Source: Nectonema munidae (lineage: Eukaryota; Nematomorpha; Nectonematoida; Nectonematidae). From it: a stretch of DNA of 64,000 nt. Location: assembly GCA_030549495.1 (NCBI GenBank), contig JAUIRK010000922.1, forward strand, positions 124,001-188,000, written 5' to 3'. Below, piece by piece: positions 34,910-47,223 of the stretch. The first letter of the stretch is position 1. Each line of letters begins with the position of its first letter. The notes beneath the pieces were generated by a model. It was not told where the DNA came from and searched no databases. It saw only the letters and a list, made by a program, of their open reading frames with translations. Both the position numbers and the translations under genes were made by a program.

Positions 34910-35002
34910 TAAATGGCGGATTGTGTGACAGAAAAGTAAGGAGCAACCAAGCCACAAGCTTATATAAGCAAGAAGACAAAATAAGAAATAAATTTTCTAT
35001 AC

Positions 35003-35099
35003 CATGATAGCTCTGAATATAGTTGCGGAAATTCCATTTGCAATCTTCAATTCACCTTTAGAATTTGGTTTAACATATGAGAAGTCGGGTGTAAACATT
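35003..35099 (-). CDS. BTBD10: BTBD10/KCTD20-like protein, exon 2
   Basis: 97 bp with a strong pyrimidine tract and acceptor (CCGTCTTTTTTAG) and a donor ATG/GTATAG. Its first base completes an Arg codon begun in exon 1. It codes for MFTPDFSYVKPNSKGELKIA and NGISATIFRAIM, the middle of the BTB fold (relatives have GRMFGSG...[23 protein letters not shown]). The exit is in phase 0 and joins exon 3 as FRAIM-DFYKNG. The following intron is 3.5 kb. Confidence 0.92.
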
Positions 35100-35959
35100 C
35101 TAAAAAAGACGGAAAATATAAGTGATTGTAACGAGAACAGGAATAAGATTTTATAGGCCCTTGTGATACAGACTAACATATATATGCGTCTATTTAACCG
35201 GAGGGAAAATTTGAGTCTTCATAAATTCTACAGGGTAGATTTCTATATACTGAATTTTGGTGATTTTGCTTATTGTAAATTGTAGAAAGTAAAACTTAGT
35301 TAGGTCGATCAGAGGGTGTAAACATTTCTTGAATAAATTTTGACTATTCAAATGAACTGCGCAAAAATCTCGTATCTGATTGGCTAAAATTGAATCATTT
35401 TTTGTAGGCGTTGCTTTACTTCCAGTAAGTTTGCAAACGCGTGCTCTAGACAAATCTGTAGCGTAATTTTTGTAATAACTTATCTACTCGAAGCTACCTT
35501 GCCATGTGACATAACTGATTACAAATCTACGGCGTAATTTTTATTTTCCTTCATTATTCATAACTTCTATACAAAAAAATTATGTGATCAATAATTTAAT
35601 CTACTAAAAGTTACATGGCAAATTGTCGATTCGGCTAAATGCCAGTTTGGTAAAATGTTAGATTGGCAAGACAAAACCTTAATATCCTAGTGGGGGTACC
35701 CAGCGTCGTTATTGACCATTTTTCGAAAGAAAAAATCTCCATCAGTATTTTTATACCAAATGTTATTATTTTTTCATTATACAAGTGTACAATGTATATT
35801 AATTGTTTGTCTTTGGAAAATAAATCCCCAAAGCATTTTATATTTTTGAGCTTTCAAACAAAAAAAGCCTTACTCTAAAAATCTTTATAAAAAATAATAA
35901 ATTGGAAGAAAAAAATTACGATAGCTATTATATACATGGTGCTTCCAACATGTCTGCAT

Positions 35960-36780
35960 GCCTGCTTTCCTGAGCAGAGCGCTATCAGGCTTTGCTTCGC
36001 CAAAACGCAAGGCCTAATCCGAAGGTAAAAACGCTAGAGTGCCGCAAGGGCGCGCAAAAGATTCAAAAAGGTACTGAGGGATGTTACCAACGTAACATTG
36101 GACGAGCATCAGGCACCAATCAAAAGAAGTACCTCGTCCAACCTGTCTCAGGAGTCATCAAAGGTTCACGCCTAACCACAGATTGAACAAAATGAGAAAG
36201 CATTGGCGACAGTCGACATAGATGAAGAAAAAGATATGAATGAAATGGAATAGCCCACGATAGATGTAGAGGAGGTCCTGACCAAACACAAGAGCGTTGT
36301 CTTACCGGCAAAATCCACCATAGTGCTTGAAAAGGATCGCCTCGAGGACACCCTCAATACGGTTTTTGGTCAAAATTTCGTAAGAGTCTTGACTGAGCCC
36401 ATTAAGGATTCTCTGACACAAGAAAAGTTCATCAATTTAAGTAAAAGAAGAAAGTTATGTGTCGAGTGTCGGCCTAAAAATAACATTGTTTTATTGGAAA
36501 TTTTTCTTTTTCGAAAACGATGTTCAAGAATGAAGAGTGAAGAAGAGGTAAGACTAACGACACCGGCACAACTTCACTACCTGGAGGAAGAATGGAGGTG
36601 CGCCATTAAGGTAAACCTGGCAAACGCTTTCTATGGTGTAAGCATCAACAAGAGTTACAGAAGATTATTCTGCTTCAGAATTGAAAATCGAACCTTCTCT
36701 CCGGGTACTCTCCAATTCTTGCTAAAAAAATTCGGCCACAAGAAGGTATTCTTGCGCTAAAATTTAAAACTAAACTTAAA
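35960..36780 (+). pseudogene. Retroelement remnant with RT-like block
   Basis: A more GC-rich plus-strand segment. Near 36555-36740 the frame reads THYLEEEW-like sequence, then AIKVNLANAFYGVSINKSYR, then LFCFRIENRTFSPGTL. This resembles reverse-transcriptase motifs around the first catalytic Asp (here Asn: VNLANAF for the usual D.xxAF). Upstream frames (about 36060-36480) are acidic and polar, with breaks, and could be a gag-like part. No LTRs or ends are seen, so the class (LTR or non-LTR) is open. Confidence 0.45.
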
Positions 36781-38390
36781 CTTTTAATCCAAAATTAAAT
36801 TAATGTTTTTTAACTTTTAATCCAAACTCCTCGACTTCCAACCTCCCTCACCAAAGCCTTGAAAGATTTTTGCTCGCTTATCAATTTGTGTGTATTTTTG
36901 TTATTCTTTCAATAAAAATTGAACAAAAGGCTAGTCAGCCCCCAAAAAAAGAATTTAAGCTCTTTCAATTTCATATCATGTACTTGATCTAATCATAAAA
37001 ATAAATCAACAAAAGCGCATTTCAAATACTAATATAACTCTATCCTTTTACAGAAGATCGTCAATCAAAAAAGTTCATATAACTTGACAATCAGATGTGA
37101 TGGTATCAAAAAAATAATCAAAATCATCAACAAACGTGATGTATAACTTAAGGTTCATGTAATGTTACGAACAAAAAAATCATCTCTACAAGTCAATTGA
37201 AATATTAAACAATATTAAACCTTTTGCACGCTATAAACAAAAACTAACTTTAGAAATTTAAACCAAATTAGATTCAAAATATATAATAGAAAATTTATAA
37301 TATCGTTAAAATTTTTCGACTCTTATTTTGTGGAACAAAAAATTGAAAGACTTTCAAGTGATCATCTCGTGATTTACATTGAAAAGGCGAAGTTAAAGAT
37401 GTTGTATGTGATATGCAAAACTACGTGGAAAAAAGAATTAATAAATACAAAATGAATAAACATATAATTAAAGTCAGTAAAAAAAATTTTTTCTAAGACT
37501 TACAGCCAACAATAGTGCCAGATAAAACATAAATTCAAGAGCTTTGGCCTAAAGATCGCACCTTTTCAAAAGAGAATCGTACTTTAAAATGTTTTATGCC
37601 CCCTTATAAAAGCAAATAATGGCAATTAATTGGAATAAGTGATTACAGAATTTTTATTATATATTTTAGACTAATTTTTTTACAAATAATGTTGTTTTTT
37701 ATACGTCAACTTTTCTTCACACTAATTATGAGGTACATATAATTCTTTCAGTTTTTTACAGGATTCATTGTAAAAATAAAAACGTAGAAAAGTATCTTGA
37801 AAAGTATCACTTAATGAAGATTTGGTGGTACATACGAAAAAAGGAATGTCTTGAAAAAGGTCTAGATACCAATTGGCTCTAAAATAACAAGTAAGCGGTT
37901 TTTCTTCGAAAAAATAGGCTTTGTCCTCTATGACATTTTTGCTTTATGGCTTTGGCCTATATGAAAAATATAGGCTTAAATCATTTATCCAAAAATATTC
38001 AAAAAAAAAAGGACAAAAATAAGTTTTACGTGTAGTTTTTTTAACTGTCGTTAGTGCTAACCCAGGAGAAAAGAAATCTTCCATAAGGAAATTCAACAAA
38101 AGGCTTCTGGATCAAGGATCTTTTTTTTGATTTTGCTTCTGCAAAATCTTTCTTCATTACGCGAATAACAAAGAGACTGTAACGGAATGCATCATTTTTA
38201 CGCAATTTTCATCTGTTAGTTTTTAAGTTACATCTTTCAAAATTCTAATTGTTTGCCGAATATCAATATGAGATATTGAATGTAAGAATGTATGGCAAAT
38301 GAAGTTATTTCAAGTGTTCATATGAAATAGATTGGAGGAATGATCCTGAATCATATCAGATAATGATAATAATAATAATAATAATAATAT
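36781..38390. other. Intronic AT-rich stretch
   Basis: Part of intron 1 of the BTBD10-like gene. No coding or element signal is recognised except an (AAT)n run just before 38390. Confidence 0.45.
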
Positions 38391-38549
38391 GGAACAATAA
38401 CAATTGATGAGTAATTTATTATCAAAAAGTGATATAAGGCTTTATATATTTTAGTTAGCTTCAGAAGAATTTTGGATACCTAACATTATTGCCTCATTAT
38501 AAAGCCTTTTGATAATAAACTACCCACTCAGCAATCGTTATTGTTCATG
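38391..38549. mobile_element. Fold-back MITE, about 159 bp
   Basis: Inverted arms: GAACAATAAC(A/G)ATTG.TGAGT followed by TTTATTATCAAAA and GGCTTTATA (38392-38455), and their reverse complement (38495-38546). The arms are about 80-90 percent alike, and the loop is about 40 bases. An (AAT)n run sits at the left edge. The family is unclear; no clean target duplication was found. Confidence 0.7.
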
Positions 38550-39159
38550 TTAAAGATCAAGTTGAATGATGAAAAGAGTACACTTTATATGAGAACATAA
38601 TCAATAGAGATTACCCATGCTGTGCATCGCCAAAGAACAAATCAAAAGTAAAGATATGTTTCAACTCAAAGCGCATCAAATCAATAAAAGGAAAGGAAAA
38701 ATGTTAAAGTCAAATTGATAACACCTATAATACTTGCGATTTTTTCTGAGATTTGGAAAGTTAGAAATGAGTAAACTAGCTATTATACTAAAATTGAAGA
38801 ACAATAGCAACCATTATTGATGAGAGAAAGGGTTTTCGTTTTAGAAGTAGTGGAGGTGCCGAGTCTAATGAACGGTTGCCACTGCCTTGAAGATTGGGAA
38901 AGGTTTAACGAGAACAGAGAGTCCCTAGAGATTTTCAATGTGAAGCGAGAGGTTTCCCTGTATTAAAACTCTTCAAACATGTACTCTCTATCATGCACAT
39001 TAGGAATTTAAAAATAAACCTTTTCTTTCTTTACTTAAATAAATTTATTACTTAGTATTAGATTTGTTTTCTGGAATTGGTTGACTGACTTTTTGGTTTT
39101 GCGCATAAGAGCAATAGTTTTTTATAAATGTTAAAAAAAAACCTCTAAAAATGTTATAA

Positions 39160-39503
39160 CATTCACACAGAGCCCGCGCTACCTATATATTTTTGGGGCA
39201 AGTGCACCCCCCCCCCCCAGTTTTATTTTTTGCCTCCCCCCTGAAAATTTTCAAATTGCCCCAAGTGTCTTAAGAAAAAATTATAAAAACATATAGCTGT
39301 GCAAGTAACTTTGAGAACATTTATGCCATATATTGGAAGCAAAACTGTTTGAAAATGATTAAATGCCTTTATAACAATTTGTTTTGTAATTTATAAAGTA
39401 CTTTTAGCGCCCTCTTCTGATAAGATAATAAATTTTTTCCATAATGTAAATTTTTATTGCCCCTTCACCCCCCCCCCTTTTTAGCACGGGTACTGCATTC
39501 ACA
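39160..39503. mobile_element. hAT MITE, 328 bp, exact duplication CATTCACA
   Basis: The element proper is 39168-39495. CATTCACA stands on both sides. The ends are inverted: CAGAGCCCGCGCTA at the left, and CAGTACCCGTGCTA on the opposite strand at the right. Near both ends, inside, are runs of 9-14 C. There is no coding capacity. Confidence 0.88.
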
Positions 39504-39959
39504 CCATTAATTTTTTTTATTTTGATCATGTAATTGAACATTTTATTTACTACAATTTTTAATCTTTTAATTTTTTTTCTTTTTTTTAAATGAAAATTCA
39601 AACATTTTAAGCTAATTTTCTAAAAGGTAAAGAAAAAAACTACCTGAGTTCCAACTTCCAGACAAAAGAGATGTTTTAAAATGTTTATATTTTTATAAAA
39701 ATTCGAGGTTTTCGAATTTAATATCTATAATTGATCAAGTTATTGAAGATTTGCTAATGGTGACAATCTAGCTTCTGATGAAACTAAAGGAAAAAAATGG
39801 TATAAAACGTTAAATTAAGAGTGTTCATTCAAAGTACTTAAAAACAAAAATCCCAAAATGCCAATTTCAAAAGAGAAAAATATTTGTTTTAAAATTTAAT
39901 GAAGAACTTGATGAACTATTTAACTTAATCGAGGCAAATAAAACTAATAAGAGAACATA

Positions 39960-41210
39960 AATTCATAATAGATCAGAAAATGTTTATTGGAGCAGTTGAC
40001 AAAGATACAAAACATACGAAAAATTGAAAAAGAAATAAAAGCTTCAAAAGAAAATTTTACTTGTTTTAGAGATAAAGAAAGTGAAAAAAACAATTTCAAC
40101 TTTCCTTCTGATGAAAACTATACTCCAGAAATATTCCATAAAAGAAATTGCAGTGATCTATTTAAAAAAATTAATAAAACAAGTTGTAGGCTAATGGATC
40201 AAACTAATTTATCTGCTAAATCTTTTTCTAAAGTAGCTAATGCTTTATTCCAAAATTTTAATATTTTAAAAATGAAGATAAAAATCAATATATCAAAGAA
40301 AGTATTCCAGGCTAAAAAAAGAAGATTGGAAAAAACAAAAAAATTAAATTGTAGTTGTATTTTACTGAATAAATAATAAAAATGTTAATGAAAAGGAAGA
40401 ACATTATACTATATTATCTCTTCCCAAAATGAAAACAAGGATTTTGATTCCGAAAACAATCTGTTAGAAACGATATCTTGTGATGGAACTAGAATTAATA
40501 CAGCTTGGAAAAATTGGGTTGTAGCAAAAATGGAAACTTGGACAAATAAACCGTTACACTTGAAGATATGTTTATTGCACGATATAAAATGATGATTGAG
40601 CCATTTTTCATGTATTTAGTTTGAGACTCGTCCAAATACTTATAATGGCGTTTTGGACAAGAAGTTATCAGGAGAAGAAAGTCATTCTAAAACGCAGATT
40701 GGTCCTTTGAATCATTCAAGATGGAAAACTATGGCTTCTCGTATTTTGAGGTTATACATGTCAACAAAAAATCCTAATTTCAATCTGAAGAAGTTTGCAA
40801 GTTATTGTTTCTGTGTATACCCTCCCTTATTAAATTATCTAAAACTGCATAATAGAATAGGAAATGTTACAAGAATCATTTTCATGGAATTAAACTTCAA
40901 AACTACAATTTTAAAGAAAAATAAATTATTGAAATTTTGAGAAAGGTTATAAAATTTAACTCATACATATGCCATGGAGAAAACATTTTATTAGCAATGT
41001 TGAGTGATGAAAAAAACTCTAAGAGCTCTTAAGATTATTGTAAAAATTCGCAATGGAAATAATAATATGAGCTCTTATAAAGATTTAAGGATAGATTTTA
41101 ATGCAAAAAGTTTTCAAAACTTAATTCCACTTGAAGAAATAAAGACTGAATCTCCAATCGCCAAAAAATTTACAATTGAAGAATTTTCCAAACCAAAATC
41201 TTGAAAACTG
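39960..41210 (+). pseudogene. Second unnamed transposase-like relic, nearly full length
   Basis: The plus strand carries an N-terminal Lys-rich part (39987-40376). Next, at about 40440-40650, is ISCDGTRINTAWKNWVVAKM then PLHLKICLLHD. At 40660-40930 is SKTQIGPLNHSRWKTMASRI then LRLYMSTKNPNFNLKKFASY. At 41000-41200 is a C-terminal part with RALKIIVKIRNG. The motif set CDGT.xNT...ICLLH...GPLNH(S/A)RW belongs to a multi-copy family I have seen as uncharacterised proteins in arthropods and cnidarians. It is related in plan to, but distinct from, the relic at 32.7-34.3 kb. Few breaks are present compared with other relics here. Confidence 0.55.
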
Positions 41211-41452
41211 ACTATGAATGCACACCAGTCAATAATTCTTTGCAATGGTTGTTTCTTTCTTAATGTTTTTGCAGTAAAATAGGAGGCTCACGAAAGGTTT
41301 CATAGAATAAATAAAGTTCGCAAACCGAGCTTCCACGCTATCTAAAAAACTTAGATTTGGAGCGCGATAAATATTTGTTGATAAGGGCTGGTCTATTGGA
41401 CAAAGTTTAGGCCTTAGAGATCTAGTTATTTCAATTCGATTCACCATCGTGA

Positions 41453-41970
<518 letters not shown>

Positions 41971-42664
41971 GTGTATGTGTGTGTATGTGTGTATGTGTGT
42001 GTAGGTTTTATAAGACCTTTAACAATAGAATCACGGGGGATATAGAAGAGTCCAAACTTTTCATTAACTTATTTATAATTCCAAAAAAAGAAGTTTGAAA
42101 AAACTAGCCAGACTTAATCTTCTTTTTAGTGTAAATTTTATTCATGACTTTTTTTGTCCATTTTTGCTTCCGTTAGATGAAGAAGAAATACACTTTTAGA
42201 ATTTAAGCTACACCAATTGAATAAGATACTTAAATAAAATTAAATTCATTTTGAATTAAAGAAAACGCATTTCAAATTAAAATAACTGAGCTTGAATTAA
42301 GGTTAAAAATAATATAAATCTCATATTTTATTAATTTATCGTATTTCCAACATATGTTCGTGCTTTCGGTTATAGAAGTACAAAATTGGAAGGTATTCTT
42401 CATATCAGTGCTTCTATTAGGAAAAGAGATTTCGTGAAATGACAATGAATTAAATTGCTTGTAAAAAAGAGAGATTTCAGAGTACAAAAATTTAATTTAA
42501 GGTTATATTGGTTAATTTATTTCATGGACATTCAATTTTTTGCTCATATGTAGTTATTTTTCTTTACTGTGATGTTATGTAATTTTGCATTGCCATCGAT
42601 GCTTTTAGAGAGAAGAGAAGATGATGAGCGCATAAAGAGAAGCGTACAGCCTAAACTCTAAAGA

Positions 42665-42889
42665 TTGATGCATATAAAAGAAAAGGTCTTCCTCCCAAGA
42701 CAAGGCACACACGAATACAATGAAAAAGGAGATCGCAAAGATTGCTTTGAGAGACTGCAAACTGTGGAAAAACAAGAGGTCTACTTGGTGCGACAGCCAG
42801 TGTTACCCTTTGTAAGAAGGAAAACAGTTGCCTCGAATAAACTAGGTGTGGAAGTTTTATTAAACTTTCGCACTAGCAGTGATGAGTGA
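42665..42889 (+). other. Open frame of unknown nature
   Basis: 74 codons with mixed, hydrophilic composition (Arg, Lys, Glu, Gln), more GC-rich than its flanks. A GTAAGAAG donor-like site lies inside at about 42811. No family is recognised and no partner exon was found. It may be a small exon of an unknown plus-strand gene or chance. Confidence 0.25.
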
Positions 42890-43708
42890 GTGGGTGATAA
42901 CTATTCGTTAATTTAAAAAATCATCTTTAACGCACATCTTTAATTTTCGAATTAACGATTCGTTTAATTTAATTTGATTTGAGGGTGAAAAAGGGTGTAA
43001 ACGAAATGCTACTCAAAGTATTGCTAGCAAAATAATTACAATTTTTATAAATCTCAAAACAATTTACAAGTATGAGAGAGAGAGAGAGATAGAGGATCAA
43101 GAATTTTGTGGAATGAGAATTTGTAGATTAAAAAAGGATGCCGCTTATTCACTTGTGCTTTGCGCATATTAAGAAAAGGGGCGAGGAGAAGTCGTCACAA
43201 TTGGTAAAAAAAAAATAACGGAAAATTTTAGATAAATTTAATTTCGGCTTATTTATAGGGAATTTCGTATCGCTTTATGAGTATACAGGTTCACGCTGGG
43301 CAAACAATTTGCATTGCCATTTGCAAAAGAAATTAATTGTGAAATGTGAAGAAAAAAACGCTTTAATTTAAAAGACGTATTAGGAACATGCTTAGTTGGA
43401 TTTTGTGCGATGATATTATGAACTTCTGAAGGTTATGGGTATTTGAAAATTATAGTACTCGAATACTGGTTCAACTCCACAAAATCACCACAAGTTAGTT
43501 AATCAAATTATCGTTTTTTTGTATGTTTTTCTAATCAAAATTTCGTTTTTTTACGTTCTAAATAAAGGAAAAAAACGTTTACTTGTTGAAAAAAAATGTG
43601 TATAGATGTCTTTTTATTTCTGAAATTAATTTAGCAGATCGATGAAAATACTTTCCGTTATTTGCGACCATCAGTAGTGATTAGAGATGGAATTGAAATA
43701 ATGAAAGA

Positions 43709-43731
43709 GATGATGATGATGATGATGATGG
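43709..43731. repeat. (GAT)n microsatellite next to exon 1 donor
   Basis: About seven GAT/ATG units lie within 10-30 bases of the exon 1 donor site, on the intron side. Confidence 0.85.
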
Positions 43732-43740
43732 TGTTTTTAC

Positions 43741-43885
43741 CTGCCTAAAAGCGTTGCTTTGTGCGGATAAAAGAGCGCAGGATTGACGACGAACTGAGTT
43801 TCATCGACTAAAAGCGTTATACTTTCGGAATCTTTGGAGGAGGAAGATGAAGAGAGGAATTTATTTTCAAAAGTACTTTCTTTAG
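43741..43885 (-). CDS. BTBD10: BTBD10/KCTD20-like protein, exon 1 of those found
   Basis: 145 bp. A long pyrimidine tract (CCTACCTCTTTTTCATTTTTG) and CGTAG make a strong acceptor, so at least one more exon lies upstream. The donor is GGCAG/GTAAAA. It enters after one base of a codon and leaves after AG of an Arg codon, which exon 2 completes. It codes for a Ser-rich stretch (LSSSSSSKDSES), then ITLLVDETQFVVNPALFYPH, then KATLLGR. That is the start of the BTB fold; relatives have VTLIVD.TRFVVDP..F...P.TMLGR. From here to the stop the five exons give 376 complete residues. Confidence 0.9.
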
Positions 43886-43889
43886 CTAC

Positions 43890-45915
43890 GAAGCAAAAAT
43901 GAAAAAGAGGTAGGAATAAAATTGATCAAAGGGATTGCGACCTAGTACTAGATAGACTTCATAGAAAAGGCCAAAAAGATGAGAGTCCATTTTTAACCTA
44001 GAAATACTGCAATAGTTTTACCCACAATTTTATATGCATTTTAAGTATTATTTTAAACAAACTTTACACTCATTTGTCTCAAATATAAAATTAAACTCTA
44101 TTACTTAGATTTTTTTTATAACTTTTCCAATTATACCCATTGAAATAGTGAATTAAAGCTTTACCTATAAATACCAAACGGTCAAATTGACCTTTGAACA
44201 TTATAAAGACATATTATTATTTAACTATGATATCACAAAAACCTCATATTTATTTTGCCTCAAATGTTTAATTAAACTCCATTGCTTACATTTTATAGAA
44301 ATTGTACAATTATACTCATCAACACCAAATAAAATTTATTAAATTTTTATAAGGTTATTTTGACCGCACATGAGATTTAAATCTACAAAGGTTTGGGCGT
44401 AAGACTTGATCAACTAAAACTTAACGGAGAATTTGAGCGCTTAGTAATTCTGGTGTTAATGCCCTTTCCCGGCGAATTAGAGATGACAATTCTAATGTGC
44501 AATCAACTGTAGACAGCTTATTGTTTGCTTGTTTCAAATAATTCTAAACAAAGTTCATTATAATTAACTTGAAGCATAAAGTTTGAGGTATTTGAAAGTT
44601 GGATAATTTCGTCGCCGGGACTGCAAACCTACTTAGAGTTGGTTATGATAAATGTAAAGATAAAAAGTAACAAAAGATGATACTGTAGTTATTCTGAAGA
44701 TCTTCAGACATCTTTCAGCATCAAGTTTGCATGTTTCACACACCTGGTAGAATAAGAAAAAAAATCATTTAACCTTTTTAGTAAAAATGGGAACAGCCAT
44801 GCTCCATAAAAGAAAAAAGTTTCCTTAAAACTCATCAAAAAAGATACGCAAAAGATTAGTTTGCAAAAACCTCGACATTTCGTCCAATTTTAAGTTTTTT
44901 GGATCAATGATTGCACAAGTTATTACATTTCACAAAGTCATGCTTCCTTCACACACTTGCTAACTTTTTAGAGTTCTCATTGAAGATTTTCCCACTATTT
45001 CAGATGCCAAAATAAGAAGAATGAGAACTTGCTATCAAGACTGTGGAGTGATTTCGACTCCAAATGCATATAAACATTTAAAGACAAGTCTTCATTTTGG
45101 ACTTAGATCTAAAGAATCGCCCTTCATAAGCTCACGAAAATAAAACTATTTTTTCATTATTTAAAATACTTACCCTGCTTCCTACACCCATAGCTTATAA
45201 AATGATTGCCATATTTTTTTAAAATCACGCTCGGAGATAAAATTTGAAAAAAGAGTTTTGACTCTTTCAATCATTAGCAGCTTTTGTCCAGGAAGTAAAA
45301 TGGCTTGGCAGGCGTGTCCCTATTTCTATCTATGTTTTTATGACAGGCTGTACTTGAGTGTGTAGTATCTTTCTTCAGACGCCAAAGGCATATTTTTAAG
45401 CTTTTCTTCTTTTACATAAAATATAATATTGCCAAAAATTTAAGAATGTTGTCAAGGATGAGCATTTTAGAGTGTTTTAATTGTTAAAATGTAACTTTTG
45501 AAAATAATTTTGTTCTAAAAATAAAATTTCCTTTAATAATAGTTATTGTATAAATGAGAGTTTCTCAACCATTTTATATAAATCGCCCACTGAGATCATT
45601 AAAAATTTTTAAATCGTTCATCATGAAGTTAAAAAATATCGAAAACTTTCACATTTTTTCCAAATTTTAATTGGATTTATTCATCTTTTATATTCAATAA
45701 ATTTTTCCTAAAAATTTTCCTTTACATATTCCATATTACAAAAAAAAAGATTTACCATACATTCTTCAATTTAGAGCTCAAACAAAATGTGATCTTTCAG
45801 CTGAGTTTTGATTTCAAAAATGTTTCGTTTGAAATTCTGACTTCATTAAATTCTTATGTAAAAAGTAAGTTTTTGAAAAAATAGTAGAATAAAACAATTC
45901 CTGTATATTTTTACC
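43890..45915. other. Upstream AT-rich stretch
   Basis: The 5' exon of the BTBD10-like gene may lie here or beyond, but I could not identify one. A donor-like AGG/GTAAGTATT on the minus strand at about 45175 follows a short ATG frame, but its phase does not fit exon 1. Confidence 0.35.
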
Positions 45916-45919
45916 TTAA

Positions 45920-46070
45920 CTGGTTATCGACCACAGTCGACATATGTCGACTTTATAAAACCTCAAAAACACATATGTCGACTTTACAAAAATGTGAATC
46001 GTCTGCGTTTTTTAATACAAATCTTCTGCTTTATACTAGATATCGTCTGATTATTCTGGTCGATAACGGG
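45920..46070. mobile_element. 151-bp TTAA MITE, CGATAAC subfamily
   Basis: TTAA (45916-45919) precedes the left end CTGGTTATCGACCA. The right end on the opposite strand is CCCGTTATCGACCA. The right flank is TTCT. A short direct repeat with ATATGTCGACTTTA occurs twice inside. AATCGTCTGCGTTTTTT is shared with the 130-bp MITEs, tying the two subfamilies together. Confidence 0.78.
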
Positions 46071-47083
46071 TTCTATTTTCGTGAAGAGTGGGTAATTCAC
46101 CCACGATTGAGAACATAGCGATCAGGATAGTGTTAGTTCGTATGCCTTCAAAATAAAGAATCTTCTTTTCACTTGTAACACTTGTTTGGAAGGAATTTTA
46201 GTTTGACACCCCTAGCTTAGATAATACCGCGTAAAAGATCAATCTTTTGTGATATTGTTCACGCAAAAGTAGGATCATTTCAAAATGCAAGGTTTTCTGC
46301 TTTTAACTAAGTAAGCTAGAAAAGGATGGCGCATATATTTTTTTTATAGATCTCTTTAGAAAATTCACTCAAATCCATGCCATTTTCAGATCCTATCCTC
46401 ATATCTATTTATGGTTATGACAATTTTTCACCATCAATTCTCCAATCCACCTGATTTAAAGGTGGGTGTTATTTAGCGATCTGAAAAGTTTGTATGATTC
46501 TATTATTGTTACTTGGATCAATACACTCACTTTTTTCATACAAGTTGTTCATTTCTATGTTTCCTCAAACTCTAGAATCTGTACTTCAGAAAAAATTCCT
46601 GTAAATTAAATTCTTTCTCATTTCTTTCATTCTTTTTTCCGAAATAAAATTTATTCCCATTTCTAGGGTAAACGTGAAAGTAGAGGAACCTGCTAGTGAT
46701 CAGAGGATTAATGGGGATAGTAAGAATCGTTTTTTTCAAATATCGGTATTGTATCGGGGAAATTTACTTCACTTTTCGACTCCTTGAAATGGACAGGATT
46801 TCTGACAGATCCAAATACTCAAAAACTACTTAAAAAAATTAACTCCAATTATTAAATTTTATATCAGACACCTACTCCGAATCATATACCATTAAAATCT
46901 CCAACTCCACGACAGATAAACGCAAAGTCTTATAATTAAAATATATGCCATCCCTTTTTCATTTTCAACGTTAAAAACGTTCATGAAAGATAAAAATGAG
47001 AGTCAATAATTTTAACTTATTATGCTTCATTTTTATATTTAAGATTGAAAAATTCATTTAATTAGGAAAAAGGAGAAATAAGC

Positions 47084-47089
47084 TTTATT
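47084..47089 (-). terminator. Candidate poly(A) signal for the SLC35D-like gene
   Basis: AATAAA on the minus strand, about 135 bases past the stop, in a good position. Confidence 0.55.
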
Positions 47090-47223
47090 TCTTAAAAATA
47101 CATAAGCAACACATTTTCTTTATCACAATGGTTGACAAGTTGAAGTAAAAATTACACTTATAATAATGGATATAAGGAAGAGAGCGATTCGTATCACAAA
47201 GAAAGTTGCATTTTTCTTCACAG

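Noticed and set aside
45160-45200. First exon of the BTBD10-like gene ending at AGG/GTAAGTATT (minus strand)
   Set aside because: The donor is strong, but the ATG frame before it leaves in phase 0 whereas exon 1 needs one leading base; no family similarity.
46667-46719. Plus-strand micro-exon with TTCTAG acceptor and GTAAGAAT donor
   Set aside because: Both sites look good but no partner exons, family match or frame support were found.
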